In this document: positions 15,567-23,504 of the stretch, in pieces
How positions within the stretch are numbered: position 1 is the first letter of the stretch
How the letters are laid out: the number at the start of each line of letters is the position of its first letter
From: Thalassomonas sp. RHCl1
GTDB taxonomy: Bacteria; Pseudomonadota; Gammaproteobacteria; Enterobacterales; Alteromonadaceae
Direction: 5' to 3'
DNA length: 64,000 nt
Assembly: GCF_947387555.1 (NCBI RefSeq)
Contig: NZ_CANDNZ010000005.1
Span: 186,001 to 250,000 of the forward strand
Notes under the pieces: generated by a model
Database searches by the model: none
Told to the model about the DNA's origin: nothing
Seen by the model: only the letters and a program-made list of their open reading frames with translations
Program-made: the position numbers and the translations under genes

Positions 15567-17192
15567 TTAGCGAGGTGGTGGACCACCCGGGCCGCCACCG
15601 GTAAAGCCACAGGCGGCAACCGAGTTATCTGCCAGTTCACCGTAATACTCAGGCCCGAAGATAAACGGGAAACTTGGAGTCTGCTTGCCATCACTGTCCT
15701 CGGTCAGGGTAACGTGATAATGATAACCACGGGTTTCATCGCTATGTCCGTTGTGCTGATCTAATACTTCGTCACCGCTAAGGCTTGAATCCCAGTAATA
15801 ATCTTCAAAGTAGAAGCCGGATACAGCAGTAAATTCCACCAGGCCGGTCAGATTAGGTACAAGGTCGCTTGTCGTCGGCCCGGTGGTAACCGCTGTGGTG
15901 CCCGCACTGGGATCTAAACTGTCCACCAGCTGACAACTACGCTCTCCGGCAACACCGCAACCGGTGATGGAGTCGGCACTCTCATAATCCCGCGCAACCC
16001 AGCTGCTTTTTGCCAGCACACCATCAGCCTGCCAGGGACCGTAAATGGGATAACCATCGGCAGCATAACCATAAATGGGTGAATGGCCATTGCCGGTATC
16101 GCCGACCAAATCAGCCAGACAACTGGAGTACTGATGCTGGTGATAAGTGCCGTTGGCAGCATGGCCGCCACAGATATCGACATCATACACTTCCTGGATC
16201 GGCGCCAATGACTGCCACACGCCCTGGTTGTTATAACTTTGACCATCACTCCAGGTAAAGACCGCAGCGCCGTTTACCCAAAGCCCCTGGGTCGACATGC
16301 CGGTTTCACAATTTTCTGCTGCAGGCTCAGGCTCTTTTGGCAGATAAACTTCGGCATTGATATCCTCAGGACAAACCGGCCCCGGCGGCCAGTAGCCGTA
16401 ACCTGCCCCGGTAGTACATCCGGCTTCATTGCCGTCGTAACCGATATCCTGGCCGAATTCAATCACATCACCAGCACTGGCACTGGTGGCCCCGCTGATA
16501 AAAGCCTGATCGGCATCTGGCCGGTTATTGAGGCTGTCTACCATCTCTTGGGTCATGGTGACCCGGTAAGCCGGTACACCGCTGGTTTGGATATAGGTGT
16601 AATCTTTATCATCTACCGTAGTGGTGGTGACACTCCCGACATTCACTAAAATATCGGCGCCATTGGTGGTAAGCACAGCTGACGCTTCACCGCTTTCATT
16701 AACAACCCAGACATCATTGCTGCTCACCGGATCTGTGTTGTCTGAGCTTTGTGTGGCACTGCTAATGGTGACGCTATCGACACTACTGTCTTCGCTGCCG
16801 TCATTAACCACTAAGGCAATGACATAATCACCATCGACATCGGCAATAAAACTGGCGCTTTCACTGCTGGCATTGCTTAAACTGATATTGCTGCCAGAGG
16901 GCATAGAGCTGACAGACCAGCTATAGGTCAGGTTGTCACCGTCGGCATCTGAGCTGCCACTGGCATTGAGGGTTATGGTTTCTCCGGTGACAACACTTTG
17001 ATCGCTACCGGCATTTGCCACCGGCGCCGTATTGGTAGTTGTCGGGGTTGAAGTGTTAGTTTCTGTTGTACTGTCACTGCCGGCATCATCACTGGATGAA
17101 CTGCCGCAAGCGGTTAATACACTTACCATCACCAGCGGACACACACTTTGCCGGATCAAGCCGGTCAACGAAATTGTATTTTTATTTATCAC
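15567..17192 (-). CDS. YHYH-domain lipoprotein with a PKD-like domain
   Basis: A 541-residue predicted lipoprotein (lipobox LTAC-G, Cys29), then a Ser/Thr-rich linker and a PKD/REJ-like beta domain (PVANAGSDQSVVTGETITLN to about residue 145). The large C-terminal region contains the YHYH motif (TRGYHYHVTL) plus HAANGTYHQHQ, DGYPIYGPW and paired Cys residues. The YHYH family is a widespread exported domain of unknown activity with His-rich, possibly metal-binding sites. The C-terminus ends in GGGPGGPPPR. The start is GTG. It is followed by the Met/His-rich protein gene on the same strand. Confidence 0.78.
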   Translation of the reverse strand: MINKNTISLTGLIRQSVCPLVMVSVLTACGSSSSDDAGSDSTTETNTSTPTTTNTAPVANAGSDQSVVTGETITLNASGSSDADGDNLTYSWSVSSMPSGSNISLSNASSESASFIADVDGDYVIALVVNDGSEDSSVDSVTISSATQSSDNTDPVSSNDVWVVNESGEASAVLTTNGADILVNVGSVTTTTVDDKDYTYIQTSGVPAYRVTMTQEMVDSLNNRPDADQAFISGATSASAGDVIEFGQDIGYDGNEAGCTTGAGYGYWPPGPVCPEDINAEVYLPKEPEPAAENCETGMSTQGLWVNGAAVFTWSDGQSYNNQGVWQSLAPIQEVYDVDICGGHAANGTYHQHQYSSCLADLVGDTGNGHSPIYGYAADGYPIYGPWQADGVLAKSSWVARDYESADSITGCGVAGERSCQLVDSLDPSAGTTAVTTGPTTSDLVPNLTGLVEFTAVSGFYFEDYYWDSSLSGDEVLDQHNGHSDETRGYHYHVTLTEDSDGKQTPSFPFIFGPEYYGELADNSVAACGFTGGGPGGPPPR

Positions 17193-17377
17193 ACCTATCT
17201 TCCATCTATCTTGGTTAAGATGAAAAAATTATGCCAAGGGAATGTGCAACGAATATGCAAACTTTATGTATTAATGTGAATCTGCAGGTTAGCCTGGCTG
17301 CAACAGATAATTACCGGCAAACCGGCAATTTAGTGACGAATTGCCGGTATTGTATATTTACCGCCAAACCTCCCTGG

Positions 17378-17665
17378 TTAGTGAACGATATGCGCCATTT
17401 TTTCATGCAAAACGACTATCTTCTGGGCGTAATGTTCAGCTTCGACTTCTGATAGTTTAGATATGATAGAATGCTTACCTCGCGGCAAAAGCGTCTCAAC
17501 AATATTGCGGTAATCATCAGACAATTCTTTTGGAATATCGGCTTCAACACAGATATGCAGCAAGTGACTAGTCACGGCATTTTCCAAACGACTTTTCATC
17601 GAGCCCGGCCCGACCAAATTAAACACCGCCATGTGTGTTTTTTCCAGACCATAAATATGAGACAT
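17378..17665 (-). CDS. Small protein of unknown function
   Basis: A 95-residue soluble protein; the start at ATG 17665 (MSHIYGLEKTHMAVF) is preferred because AAAGG is eight bases upstream, while the longer frame would begin with GTG at 17674 inside that site. No motif was recognised. The C-terminal half is predicted helical (ISKLSEVEAEHYAQKIVVLH). It shares its strand with the next unknown gene at 17800-18234 and may belong to the same accessory set. Confidence 0.55.
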   Translation of the reverse strand: MSHIYGLEKTHMAVFNLVGPGSMKSRLENAVTSHLLHICVEADIPKELSDDYRNIVETLLPRGKHSIISKLSEVEAEHYAQKIVVLHEKMAHIVH

Positions 17666-17799
17666 AGCGACCACCTTTAGTCTCGTTTACCTGATGTAAT
17701 TGTAGTCTGCTTAGTGATAGATACCTAGTATCCACCAGGGCTACTGGAGGCCCAATCGATATACAACACAAGAAAGTATCAAGCAACTTATATGGATGA

Positions 17800-18234
17800 T
17801 TAATAATATTGCTGTGTGACCGGGGAGTGAATGGTTGGCTCTTCCTGCTGGGCTTTTTTCATCGCCATAAGCGCCTTGGTATGAGAAATTTTTTGCAATT
17901 CCTGCACATACATCAGCAACTGTGCAGCGGTAATGAAGGGCATGACATTTTCATGAGTCACGGGGATACCGTCGTCCCCCCATTTTTGTGAAAATACCGA
18001 AAGTTTAAACTGACCGTTTTCCGCGTAGGCCACACACCATTCAGGTAAATAATCAATTAGAAAACGTTTTTGATAACCTGTACCCTGAGAGGTGGCAGGT
18101 GCACCGTTTTTATACATTAAACGGCCAAAAGAATAGGAGACACTGGCATCACCCCGGGCTTGATACTCGGTATTGTCGACAAAACCGACCATCTTAAGTA
18201 AGGTGAAAAATTCAGTTATTTTTGCAGGTGTCAC
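17800..18234 (-). CDS. Protein of unknown function, 144 residues
   Basis: A GTG start at 18234 is supported by AAGGA seven bases upstream. The product is soluble, with aromatic-rich central segments (FLIDYLPEWCVAYAENG) and a C-terminal helical region (FITAAQLLMYVQELQKISH). No family was recognised. It stands between two other minus-strand accessory genes. Confidence 0.6.
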   Translation of the reverse strand: MTPAKITEFFTLLKMVGFVDNTEYQARGDASVSYSFGRLMYKNGAPATSQGTGYQKRFLIDYLPEWCVAYAENGQFKLSVFSQKWGDDGIPVTHENVMPFITAAQLLMYVQELQKISHTKALMAMKKAQQEEPTIHSPVTQQYY

Positions 18235-18368
18235 GACTACATCCTTTTAATCACATAGGTACTAACTTAGCTGTAACAGAGCTCTGAAAGCCGCACTAAA
18301 TAAGTAATGCCAGAGTTGGTTGAAGATGTTGTGAGTAAGTTACGACTCATTATCAAACAAACCTGTCG

Positions 18369-18406
18369 ATAGTACTCCAGCATCCTCGCTGATAGTGGAG
18401 TACTAT
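18369..18406. terminator. Hairpin downstream of the repeat-protein gene
   Basis: A perfect 11-bp inverted repeat, ATAGTACTCCA (18369-18379) and its complement (18396-18406), with a 16-nt loop, about 120 bp past the stop of the repeat gene. There is no T-run on either side. It may be a terminator or an mRNA 3' stabiliser. Nothing else is seen in the 18235-18526 gap except a decayed repeat unit at its right end. Confidence 0.4.
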
Positions 18407-18526
18407 ACATTATACAAAGTGGAATGTGCTGCACATTTTGTTTTTCTATGTTTTTTAACTTATTAGCATTACAAAAAACACCTAGCCAAGCGAAGTTTCT
18501 GTAGCCTTTGGTAATACACGTTTACC

Positions 18527-19075
18527 CTATGTATTGAATGTTAGTGGCGGTACACGTTTACCACCGACATTAACTGCCAGCGGTGGTACTCGCTTACCAC
18601 CGACATTAACTGCCAGTGGCGGTACACGCTTGCCGCCGACATTAACCGCCAGTGGCGGTACACGTTTACCGCCGACATTAACTGCCAGCGGTGGTACTCG
18701 CTTGCCGCCGACATTAACCGCCAGTGGCGGTACACGCTTACCGCCGACATTAACCGCCAGCGGCGGTACACGCTTACCGCCGACATTAACCGCCAGCGGC
18801 GGTACACGCTTGCCGCCGACATTAACCGCCAGCGGCGGTACACGCTTGCCGCCGACATTAACTGCCAGTGGCGGTACACGCTTACCGCCGACATTAACCG
18901 CCAGTGGCGGTACACGCTTGCCGCCGACATTAACCGCCAGCGGTGGTACTCGCTTTCCGCCGACATTAAACGTTAGCGGTGATACGCATTTATCTCCCAC
19001 ACTTAAGGAAAAAGCTGTAGCCGAGGTAGATATAACTAAACATAAAAGTAAAGTAGCCAATTTAGGTAGGTTCAT
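18527..19075 (-). CDS. Secreted tandem-repeat protein (12 x VGGKRVPPLAVN), unknown function
   Basis: A 182-residue protein: signal peptide (about residues 1-21, ending STSATA), one degenerate unit (VGDKCVSPLTFN, 26-37), then twelve units VGGKRVPPLAVN, the last ending TFN. Ribosome site GGAG eight bases upstream of the ATG. DNA differences between units fall on third codon positions and leave the protein unchanged, so the sequence is under selection. Each unit has a dibasic KR. The periodicity could build a beta-solenoid or fibre, or the protein could be a precursor cut into identical peptides. No known family was recognised. The stop TAG falls inside a further decayed unit (in-frame GKRVLP beyond it). 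Confidence 0.72.
   Translation of the reverse strand: MNLPKLATLLLCLVISTSATAFSLSVGDKCVSPLTFNVGGKRVPPLAVNVGGKRVPPLAVNVGGKRVPPLAVNVGGKRVPPLAVNVGGKRVPPLAVNVGGKRVPPLAVNVGGKRVPPLAVNVGGKRVPPLAVNVGGKRVPPLAVNVGGKRVPPLAVNVGGKRVPPLAVNVGGKRVPPLTFNT
18533..18964. repeat. 36-bp coding tandem repeat, 12 units
   Basis: Twelve head-to-tail 36-bp units, with a degenerate unit at 18965-19000 and a decayed partial one at 18509-18526. Variant positions within the unit (for example TTA/TTG, CCA/CCG, ACT/ACC on the plus strand) are spaced by multiples of three. There are no unique spacers. Such an array is prone to unit gain and loss by slippage or recombination. Confidence 0.95.
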
Positions 19076-19197
19076 TATTTTTTCTCCAGTAATAGTGATA
19101 AAGAGTGGAATTCAATCCACTTCAACTATTATCTGAGTAAAAAATAACAAGGCAAAGACATGCCCTATGAGACCCGTTTTTTCCGTTTACTCCCGGA

Positions 19198-19899
19198 TCA
19201 AGCGGTTAAAATAAAACGAGATCGTAAGTAATCTTCGGTGAGATAAAAAAGTGAAGTAACGGCAATAGCATGCATAAAAACAGGATAAACCTGATAAACA
19301 TGTAACGGGTTTAAAACGGTCAAATGTCTAATCAAATACTCCGCCAGCATGGCGGCAAGAATGAAAACACTCCATTTTGATAGCCCATAAAACTTCCAGT
19401 CTAACGGTAAAGACTTCCCTCCCTTAAGCAAACGGTCGGTTAGGGGAACACGCATAAACAACAAATGCCGAGTGACTAAACTAAGCAAAAGCATACAAAC
19501 ATAGAAGTATATTTTTGGCGCAGGATAACCGGTAAAAAACCAAAAGAACTCAACCAGTACGATTAAAGTTAATAAGGGCGCACAGAAGAGAAGTACTAAT
19601 TTATCGTACTTTAACTTGTATAGGACAGCGACGGCCAATAAGTAAATGATGAGTTTAACATCAAAGTCGATTATCAAATAAGCTATCTCATCAAGAGAGC
19701 GTACAAGAATAATAATGAGAATCAGACCCGCCATATTGACGTCACGATTTTTTATTTTTATCAGGCCCCAAAGCATCAGGGCAACTAAAAACCAACGATC
19801 AAAATATTCGGCATAACCAAAGGTATAGACACCTATTAGCGCAAAAGTAATAACCAGTATCGGAGTAAATAACTTGCGCAGATATAAATTCAGTATCAT
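19198..19899 (-). CDS. Multi-pass membrane protein, unknown function
   Basis: A 233-residue highly hydrophobic protein with about seven membrane helices and no recognisable transporter signature. Its start overlaps the stop of the upstream XRE regulator gene (ATGA), so the two are translated together. Small XRE regulator plus membrane protein is a recurring two-gene arrangement, but the function of this one is not known. Confidence 0.7.
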   Translation of the reverse strand: MILNLYLRKLFTPILVITFALIGVYTFGYAEYFDRWFLVALMLWGLIKIKNRDVNMAGLILIIILVRSLDEIAYLIIDFDVKLIIYLLAVAVLYKLKYDKLVLLFCAPLLTLIVLVEFFWFFTGYPAPKIYFYVCMLLLSLVTRHLLFMRVPLTDRLLKGGKSLPLDWKFYGLSKWSVFILAAMLAEYLIRHLTVLNPLHVYQVYPVFMHAIAVTSLFYLTEDYLRSRFILTA

Positions 19900-20153
19900 G
19901 AATTTTGAAAGTTGAAAAACCTTAAGATCTGGCTTTTAAAAGATTCCTTGGTTTTTGCAGAAACTGTGCGGCGGCACACTGCCCACCAGGAGTTGACAAC
20001 TTCTATACTGAGCTTATCGATAGAGCCGACATATTCATTTTCAATGGCAACAACGGTTTCACGACTGAGGCCGATTCTCGACGCCAGCTCTTTTTGTGTT
20101 AACCCCGCCTCTTTGCGCAGACTTTTTAAATGCGCTCCTGAAAAATTTGCCAT
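19896..20153 (-). CDS. XRE family helix-turn-helix regulator
   Basis: An 85-residue protein with a clear Cro/CI-type helix-turn-helix in its N-terminal half (LRKEAGLTQKELASRIGLSR, about residues 12-31, then ETVVAIENEY). The C-terminal half is unusual and basic. It is coupled by a 4-bp ATGA overlap to the membrane protein gene, so it probably controls that protein or senses through it. Confidence 0.82.
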   Translation of the reverse strand: MANFSGAHLKSLRKEAGLTQKELASRIGLSRETVVAIENEYVGSIDKLSIEVVNSWWAVCRRTVSAKTKESFKSQILRFFNFQNS

Positions 20154-20339
20154 ATTAAAATCATACCTCTACAACTCATCCCTTTATTTTGGGGATCATG
20201 GTTATTTTTTATGCCTAAGTCAAGCGCTATGTTCAAACGCCTGTGCTTAGTTTTAACCTAGTATCTTCTATATCACAACAACTTGAGGACAAGCTCAAAA
20301 AACGCCCCCCATAAAAAAGTAATGGCTTCATTACCTTAA

Positions 20340-21680
20340 TTAACCGTTGACCAACTCCAGTTTTGCCATTTTACTTTTACAGCCCAAATATAAAACCAGG
20401 GTTTTAAGCATCAAATAAAATAAGCCGCTAAATTCAATCAGCAGTAACAGTGCAAACAGCCAGTAAAAGGCAGGATAAAGCACTGTCACCAGTAAACCCA
20501 AACCGCTGAATATATGGCTGATAAAAAGCAGGCGGCCATACTTTTTCGGTAACAACTCATGCATATTAGGCAAATACTGCATCGCCTGAAAATTCATTAA
20601 ACACTGTTGCTGCAAATGGTTATAACTTAAAAAAGGCAAGATCTTTAACAGCAATCCCTGAATAACCGAGAGCACATAAAAATAAAGGTACGCCGCCATC
20701 AGCCACATGTGTTTTTTGCTGTTAAACAGTTCAGGAAGAGCATCTTCTGGGATCAGGAAAACGGCGGTGATCACAAATAAACTCACCGACGATAAGCGCC
20801 AATAATCCAGGGTATTGTCAGGCACCTTACGTTTACGCCGGGCTATTACCCGCAATAAAACAGCAGCAAACAGACAGTTAAGCAGTAATAACAGCTGTAC
20901 GGGTTGATTCAGCACACCACTACCTTCACCACTGTTAACGCTGTTTAATCCCCGCTCAAATAACCAAAACAAAAGGACTAAAATCAGCAAGGGAAACGAT
21001 CGGCTCAGCCATTTGGGAAAATCAGGAGCAACATGGAACATGGGGATCACCTGAAAACTGACCCCGATAATCAACATGGCTACCCATCCCGCCAGCCCGG
21101 CGAACACATGTAAATTGGTGTAAACCTTGTGTCCGGAAATAAACTCAATGCCTAAATTGCGGCTAAGCAGCAAGCCCCCCAAGATCACGGTAACGGCTAA
21201 AGCTAATACCGCCAGGCGGATGGCATTTATCGTTGCCCCCTGGCTCAGCTTTTGCGATAACACCCAGGCCACCGCTGCCAAATATAAGAAAAACCCCGTA
21301 AGCAAAAGTGCCAGCGCCGTTTGCATCAAAAAAAACTGCTGCGGCTGCGGCCAGATAAAAGCTAACATCAAAGTCACACTGCCGCAGACATGCAACACAT
21401 GACAGGCTCCGCCAACTAAGCGTACCTTGGGAATACCTACCCCGCCGACCACAGGCAGCAACTGCAATAATGCTCCCATCATCACCGTGGTAATAAAACC
21501 TAAGGTAAAACCATGGGTGATGGTCAGCATGGCCGGATGCCAGCGGCTAAGCCAGGGATCCGGTCCGGCAAAAAAAATAAAACCCGCCAGCAAAATCACC
21601 ATCAACGCCGCGCTAATAAAATAACGAAACGGGACAGTTAACGGCGGCATCACAGAAAAAGATAAACCGCTGAGTTTCAT
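20340..21680 (-). CDS. Multi-pass membrane protein with conserved His, NnrS/haem-copper-like
   Basis: A 446-residue protein with about twelve hydrophobic helices. His residues sit in helices in a way reminiscent of haem-ligating membrane proteins (RWHPAMLTITHGFTLGF, GHKVYTNLHVFAGLAGW, VIPMFHVAPDF). The overall look is of NnrS-like or haem-copper-oxidase-subunit-I-like proteins. It overlaps the DUF2249 gene by 4 bp (ATGA) and is preceded by a haemerythrin gene. That combination is often linked to nitric oxide or low-oxygen metabolism. Family assignment is tentative. Confidence 0.6.
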   Translation of the reverse strand: MKLSGLSFSVMPPLTVPFRYFISAALMVILLAGFIFFAGPDPWLSRWHPAMLTITHGFTLGFITTVMMGALLQLLPVVGGVGIPKVRLVGGACHVLHVCGSVTLMLAFIWPQPQQFFLMQTALALLLTGFFLYLAAVAWVLSQKLSQGATINAIRLAVLALAVTVILGGLLLSRNLGIEFISGHKVYTNLHVFAGLAGWVAMLIIGVSFQVIPMFHVAPDFPKWLSRSFPLLILVLLFWLFERGLNSVNSGEGSGVLNQPVQLLLLLNCLFAAVLLRVIARRKRKVPDNTLDYWRLSSVSLFVITAVFLIPEDALPELFNSKKHMWLMAAYLYFYVLSVIQGLLLKILPFLSYNHLQQQCLMNFQAMQYLPNMHELLPKKYGRLLFISHIFSGLGLLVTVLYPAFYWLFALLLLIEFSGLFYLMLKTLVLYLGCKSKMAKLELVNG

Positions 21681-21997
21681 AGCCGTGTTTTATCCGTTGC
21701 CAACAGATAATCCAGCAGCCTATCCTGCTCGGCTAAACGGTAGATATAAATAAAATAGCGGATAGCTGTGTTTTGTTTCGCTCCGCCCTGATTGACAACA
21801 TCGGCGCTATTCGCCTGGCACGAATAACCCCAGCCCGCAGGCTGCAACTTTTCAAAAAGTGGCACCGGCTCGCGGCTGTGCGCGACCCTAAGATACTGGC
21901 CAGCTTGCAGCTCAGCCAGGGCCATGAGGATTTTACTCATGGGATCCGGCGGAGCCAATTCACTGACATCAAGATAAATTTCATCCATGGCTTGCAC
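21677..21997 (-). CDS. DUF2249 (TusA-like) domain protein
   Basis: A 106-residue protein with the DUF2249 pattern: LDVSELAPPDPMSKILMAL, then LQAGQYLRVAHSREPVPLFE and LQPAGW. This domain has the IF3-C-like fold of TusA, but here the usual catalytic CPxP cysteine position reads PPDP. The start is GTG at 21997, with AGGA nine bases upstream; an ATG at 21988 is possible. It lies between haemerythrin and membrane protein genes in one operon. Its role there (perhaps redox or sulphur-related) is unknown. Confidence 0.78.
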   Translation of the reverse strand: MQAMDEIYLDVSELAPPDPMSKILMALAELQAGQYLRVAHSREPVPLFEKLQPAGWGYSCQANSADVVNQGGAKQNTAIRYFIYIYRLAEQDRLLDYLLATDKTRL

Positions 21998-22014
21998 TCA
22001 AGTTATTCCTGCCC

Positions 22015-22473
22015 CTAAACCGCCATGGCTTCGCTTTGTTCGCAATATTCCTTAAGGTCATTTAACGTTTTATCACCATCGCTGATATGCTGCTGACTCA
22101 TGGGATACAACATCATTTCTTCTTTCATATTATGTTGCTGCATCAGCACCATTAGGGTTTCCGACAAGCCCAGGTAAACTTCCTGATCGGCGGCTGCCAA
22201 TGCCTGGTTTAATTGCTGCACCAGGGCGCGCATTTGCTCATGTTCGCCGCGCATCACCATAGTAGGCCCCTGGGTAATGCCGGTCGCCTGTTCAAAACGG
22301 GGGAATAAAATAGTTTCTTCCGCTTCAAGATGTGCCTCAAGCTCCCGGGTAAAGATTTGCCATTCTTCTTGTGCCAACGGCCAATTGCCGATGGCAACGG
22401 CAGATTCGGCAGCAGAAAAAACATCATCGCAGTGACGGTGCTGACAGGTCATATAATCTGGAATTGAGCTCAT
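22015..22473 (-). CDS. Haemerythrin HHE domain protein
   Basis: A 152-residue four-helix-bundle protein with the HHE-type metal ligands: His in YMTCQHRHCDDVF, HLEAEETILFPRFE, RGEHEQMRALV and QQHNMKEEMMLYP. Such proteins bind a di-iron centre and respond to oxygen, nitric oxide or reactive species, or assist iron-sulphur cluster repair. AAGGAG precedes the start. First gene of the operon with DUF2249 and the NnrS-like membrane protein, and divergent from a sigma factor gene. Confidence 0.85.
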   Translation of the reverse strand: MSSIPDYMTCQHRHCDDVFSAAESAVAIGNWPLAQEEWQIFTRELEAHLEAEETILFPRFEQATGITQGPTMVMRGEHEQMRALVQQLNQALAAADQEVYLGLSETLMVLMQQHNMKEEMMLYPMSQQHISDGDKTLNDLKEYCEQSEAMAV

Positions 22474-22646
22474 AGAGGTTTACTCCTTTACTTAATTTAA
22501 TCTTAGCGTTGGTGGCCCGGCTGTTGCCTTGGCTGTCACTTTCGCTATTACCTTAACTTTTACCTTAATGAAGCAAGTGTAAAGGGGAAAAAAGTTAGGG
22601 ATATTGACCTGAAATAAGAAACGCCTACTTTGGCGAAAAAGCAAGT

Positions 22647-22735
22647 TATGACATGATATCGGTTTTTACTATCCAAGTGGTTAATAATAAAATATGACAT
22701 TTGGCAGAGCACTTGTGGGGCTAAGGGTATGACAT
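22647..22735. repeat. Three direct TATGACAT repeats before the sigma-factor gene
   Basis: TATGACAT occurs at 22647-22654, 22693-22700 and 22728-22735, the last ending one base before the ATG of the sigma-factor gene. In the 263-bp divergent region these are the only obvious repeated words. They might be operator sites. The last one overlaps the translation start region, where the AAGG ribosome site is unusually distant (about 11 bases). Confidence 0.4.
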
Positions 22736-22736
22736 T

Positions 22737-23279
22737 ATGAATATCGAACAAATATGGAAAGCATATAAAAACCATCTCAAAGCATTTCTTCATGCCAACA
22801 TCAACAACCCCGCCGATGTCGATGATTTGTTACAGGAAATACTGATCAAGTCATACCTGAACTTGAAAACCATTAAAGATAACACCAGCATTAATGCCTG
22901 GCTGTTTCAAATCGCCCGGCGAACAATTATTGATTTTTACCGGCAAAAAAGCAGAGACCAAAAACTGGGGGACGATGAACTCTGGTACCGGCAAGAGCAG
23001 CCCGGCGTACATACACAATTGGCCAAGTGTCTAACCCCTTTTATCCAGTCGCTAACCGCTAAAGACGCCGAACTGTTAACGCAAATCGAGATCAACGGCC
23101 TGTCGCAAAAGAGTTATGCCGAGCAAAATCAACTGAAATACTCGACCCTGAAATCCAGGGTACAAAAAGCCCGGGAGCAACTGCACAAACGCTTTAGCGA
23201 CTGTTGCGAGTTATCCCTTGACGCTCAGGGGAATATCGCTGATTTCACCCCAAAAAATACCCAATGCAAAAAATGTTAA
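22737..23279 (+). CDS. sigZ: RNA polymerase sigma factor, SigZ-like ECF
   Basis: A 180-residue sigma-70-family factor with region 2 (DDLLQEILIKSYLNLKTIKD, then INAWLFQIARRTIIDFYRQK, about residues 29-74) and region 4 (GLSQKSYAEQNQLKYSTLKS, about residues 121-140). After region 4 comes a cysteine-containing tail (SDCCELSLDAQGNIADF ... CKKC) like that of SigZ proteins, which could bind metal or sense redox state. No anti-sigma gene is adjacent. It diverges from the haemerythrin operon, a possible target. Confidence 0.8.
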   Translation: MNIEQIWKAYKNHLKAFLHANINNPADVDDLLQEILIKSYLNLKTIKDNTSINAWLFQIARRTIIDFYRQKSRDQKLGDDELWYRQEQPGVHTQLAKCLTPFIQSLTAKDAELLTQIEINGLSQKSYAEQNQLKYSTLKSRVQKAREQLHKRFSDCCELSLDAQGNIADFTPKNTQCKKC

Positions 23280-23480
23280 ATGAATTTCATCCTTTTCATC
23301 CGTTTTAAGCTTTATCCGGGCAAACCTACCCGGGCTTAGGGCAAAACGTTACCGACTGAGGAAAAAGGTGAGTTTATCTAGCCATCTTTTCCTTCATCTG
23401 TTTGTATAACCTCAATATTAACGGCTAAAAGTCCAGTCAAACTGTAAATTTTCAATACCTGACCACGGGTTATTACCTAT

Positions 23481-23504
23481 AATCAGGTCAGCGTTCCCCT
23501 GATT
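23481..23504 (+). promoter_or_regulatory. Hairpin directly upstream of the Frag1-like gene start
   Basis: AATCAGG (23481-23487) and CCTGATT (23498-23504) form a 7-bp stem ending exactly at the ATG at 23505. No good ribosome site is visible. The hairpin may limit translation initiation, or the true start may be a downstream in-frame ATG. Confidence 0.35.

Noticed and set aside
17231-17452. 73-codon plus-strand frame after the YHYH gene promoter
   Set aside because: It overlaps the 3' end of the 17378-17665 gene and lacks a ribosome site.
18533-18964. CRISPR array suggested by the 36-bp repeat length
   Set aside because: The units are directly tandem without spacers, encode a continuous peptide and vary only at third codon positions; no cas gene is nearby.
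18534-19136. 200-codon plus-strand frame across the repeats
   Set aside because: It begins with TTG without a ribosome site or signal peptide, and is the mirror of the minus-strand gene.
22604-22617. FNR-like site TTGACCTGAAATAA upstream of the haemerythrin gene
   Set aside because: Only seven of ten consensus positions match, and it is about 130 bp from the start codon; too weak to report as a site.
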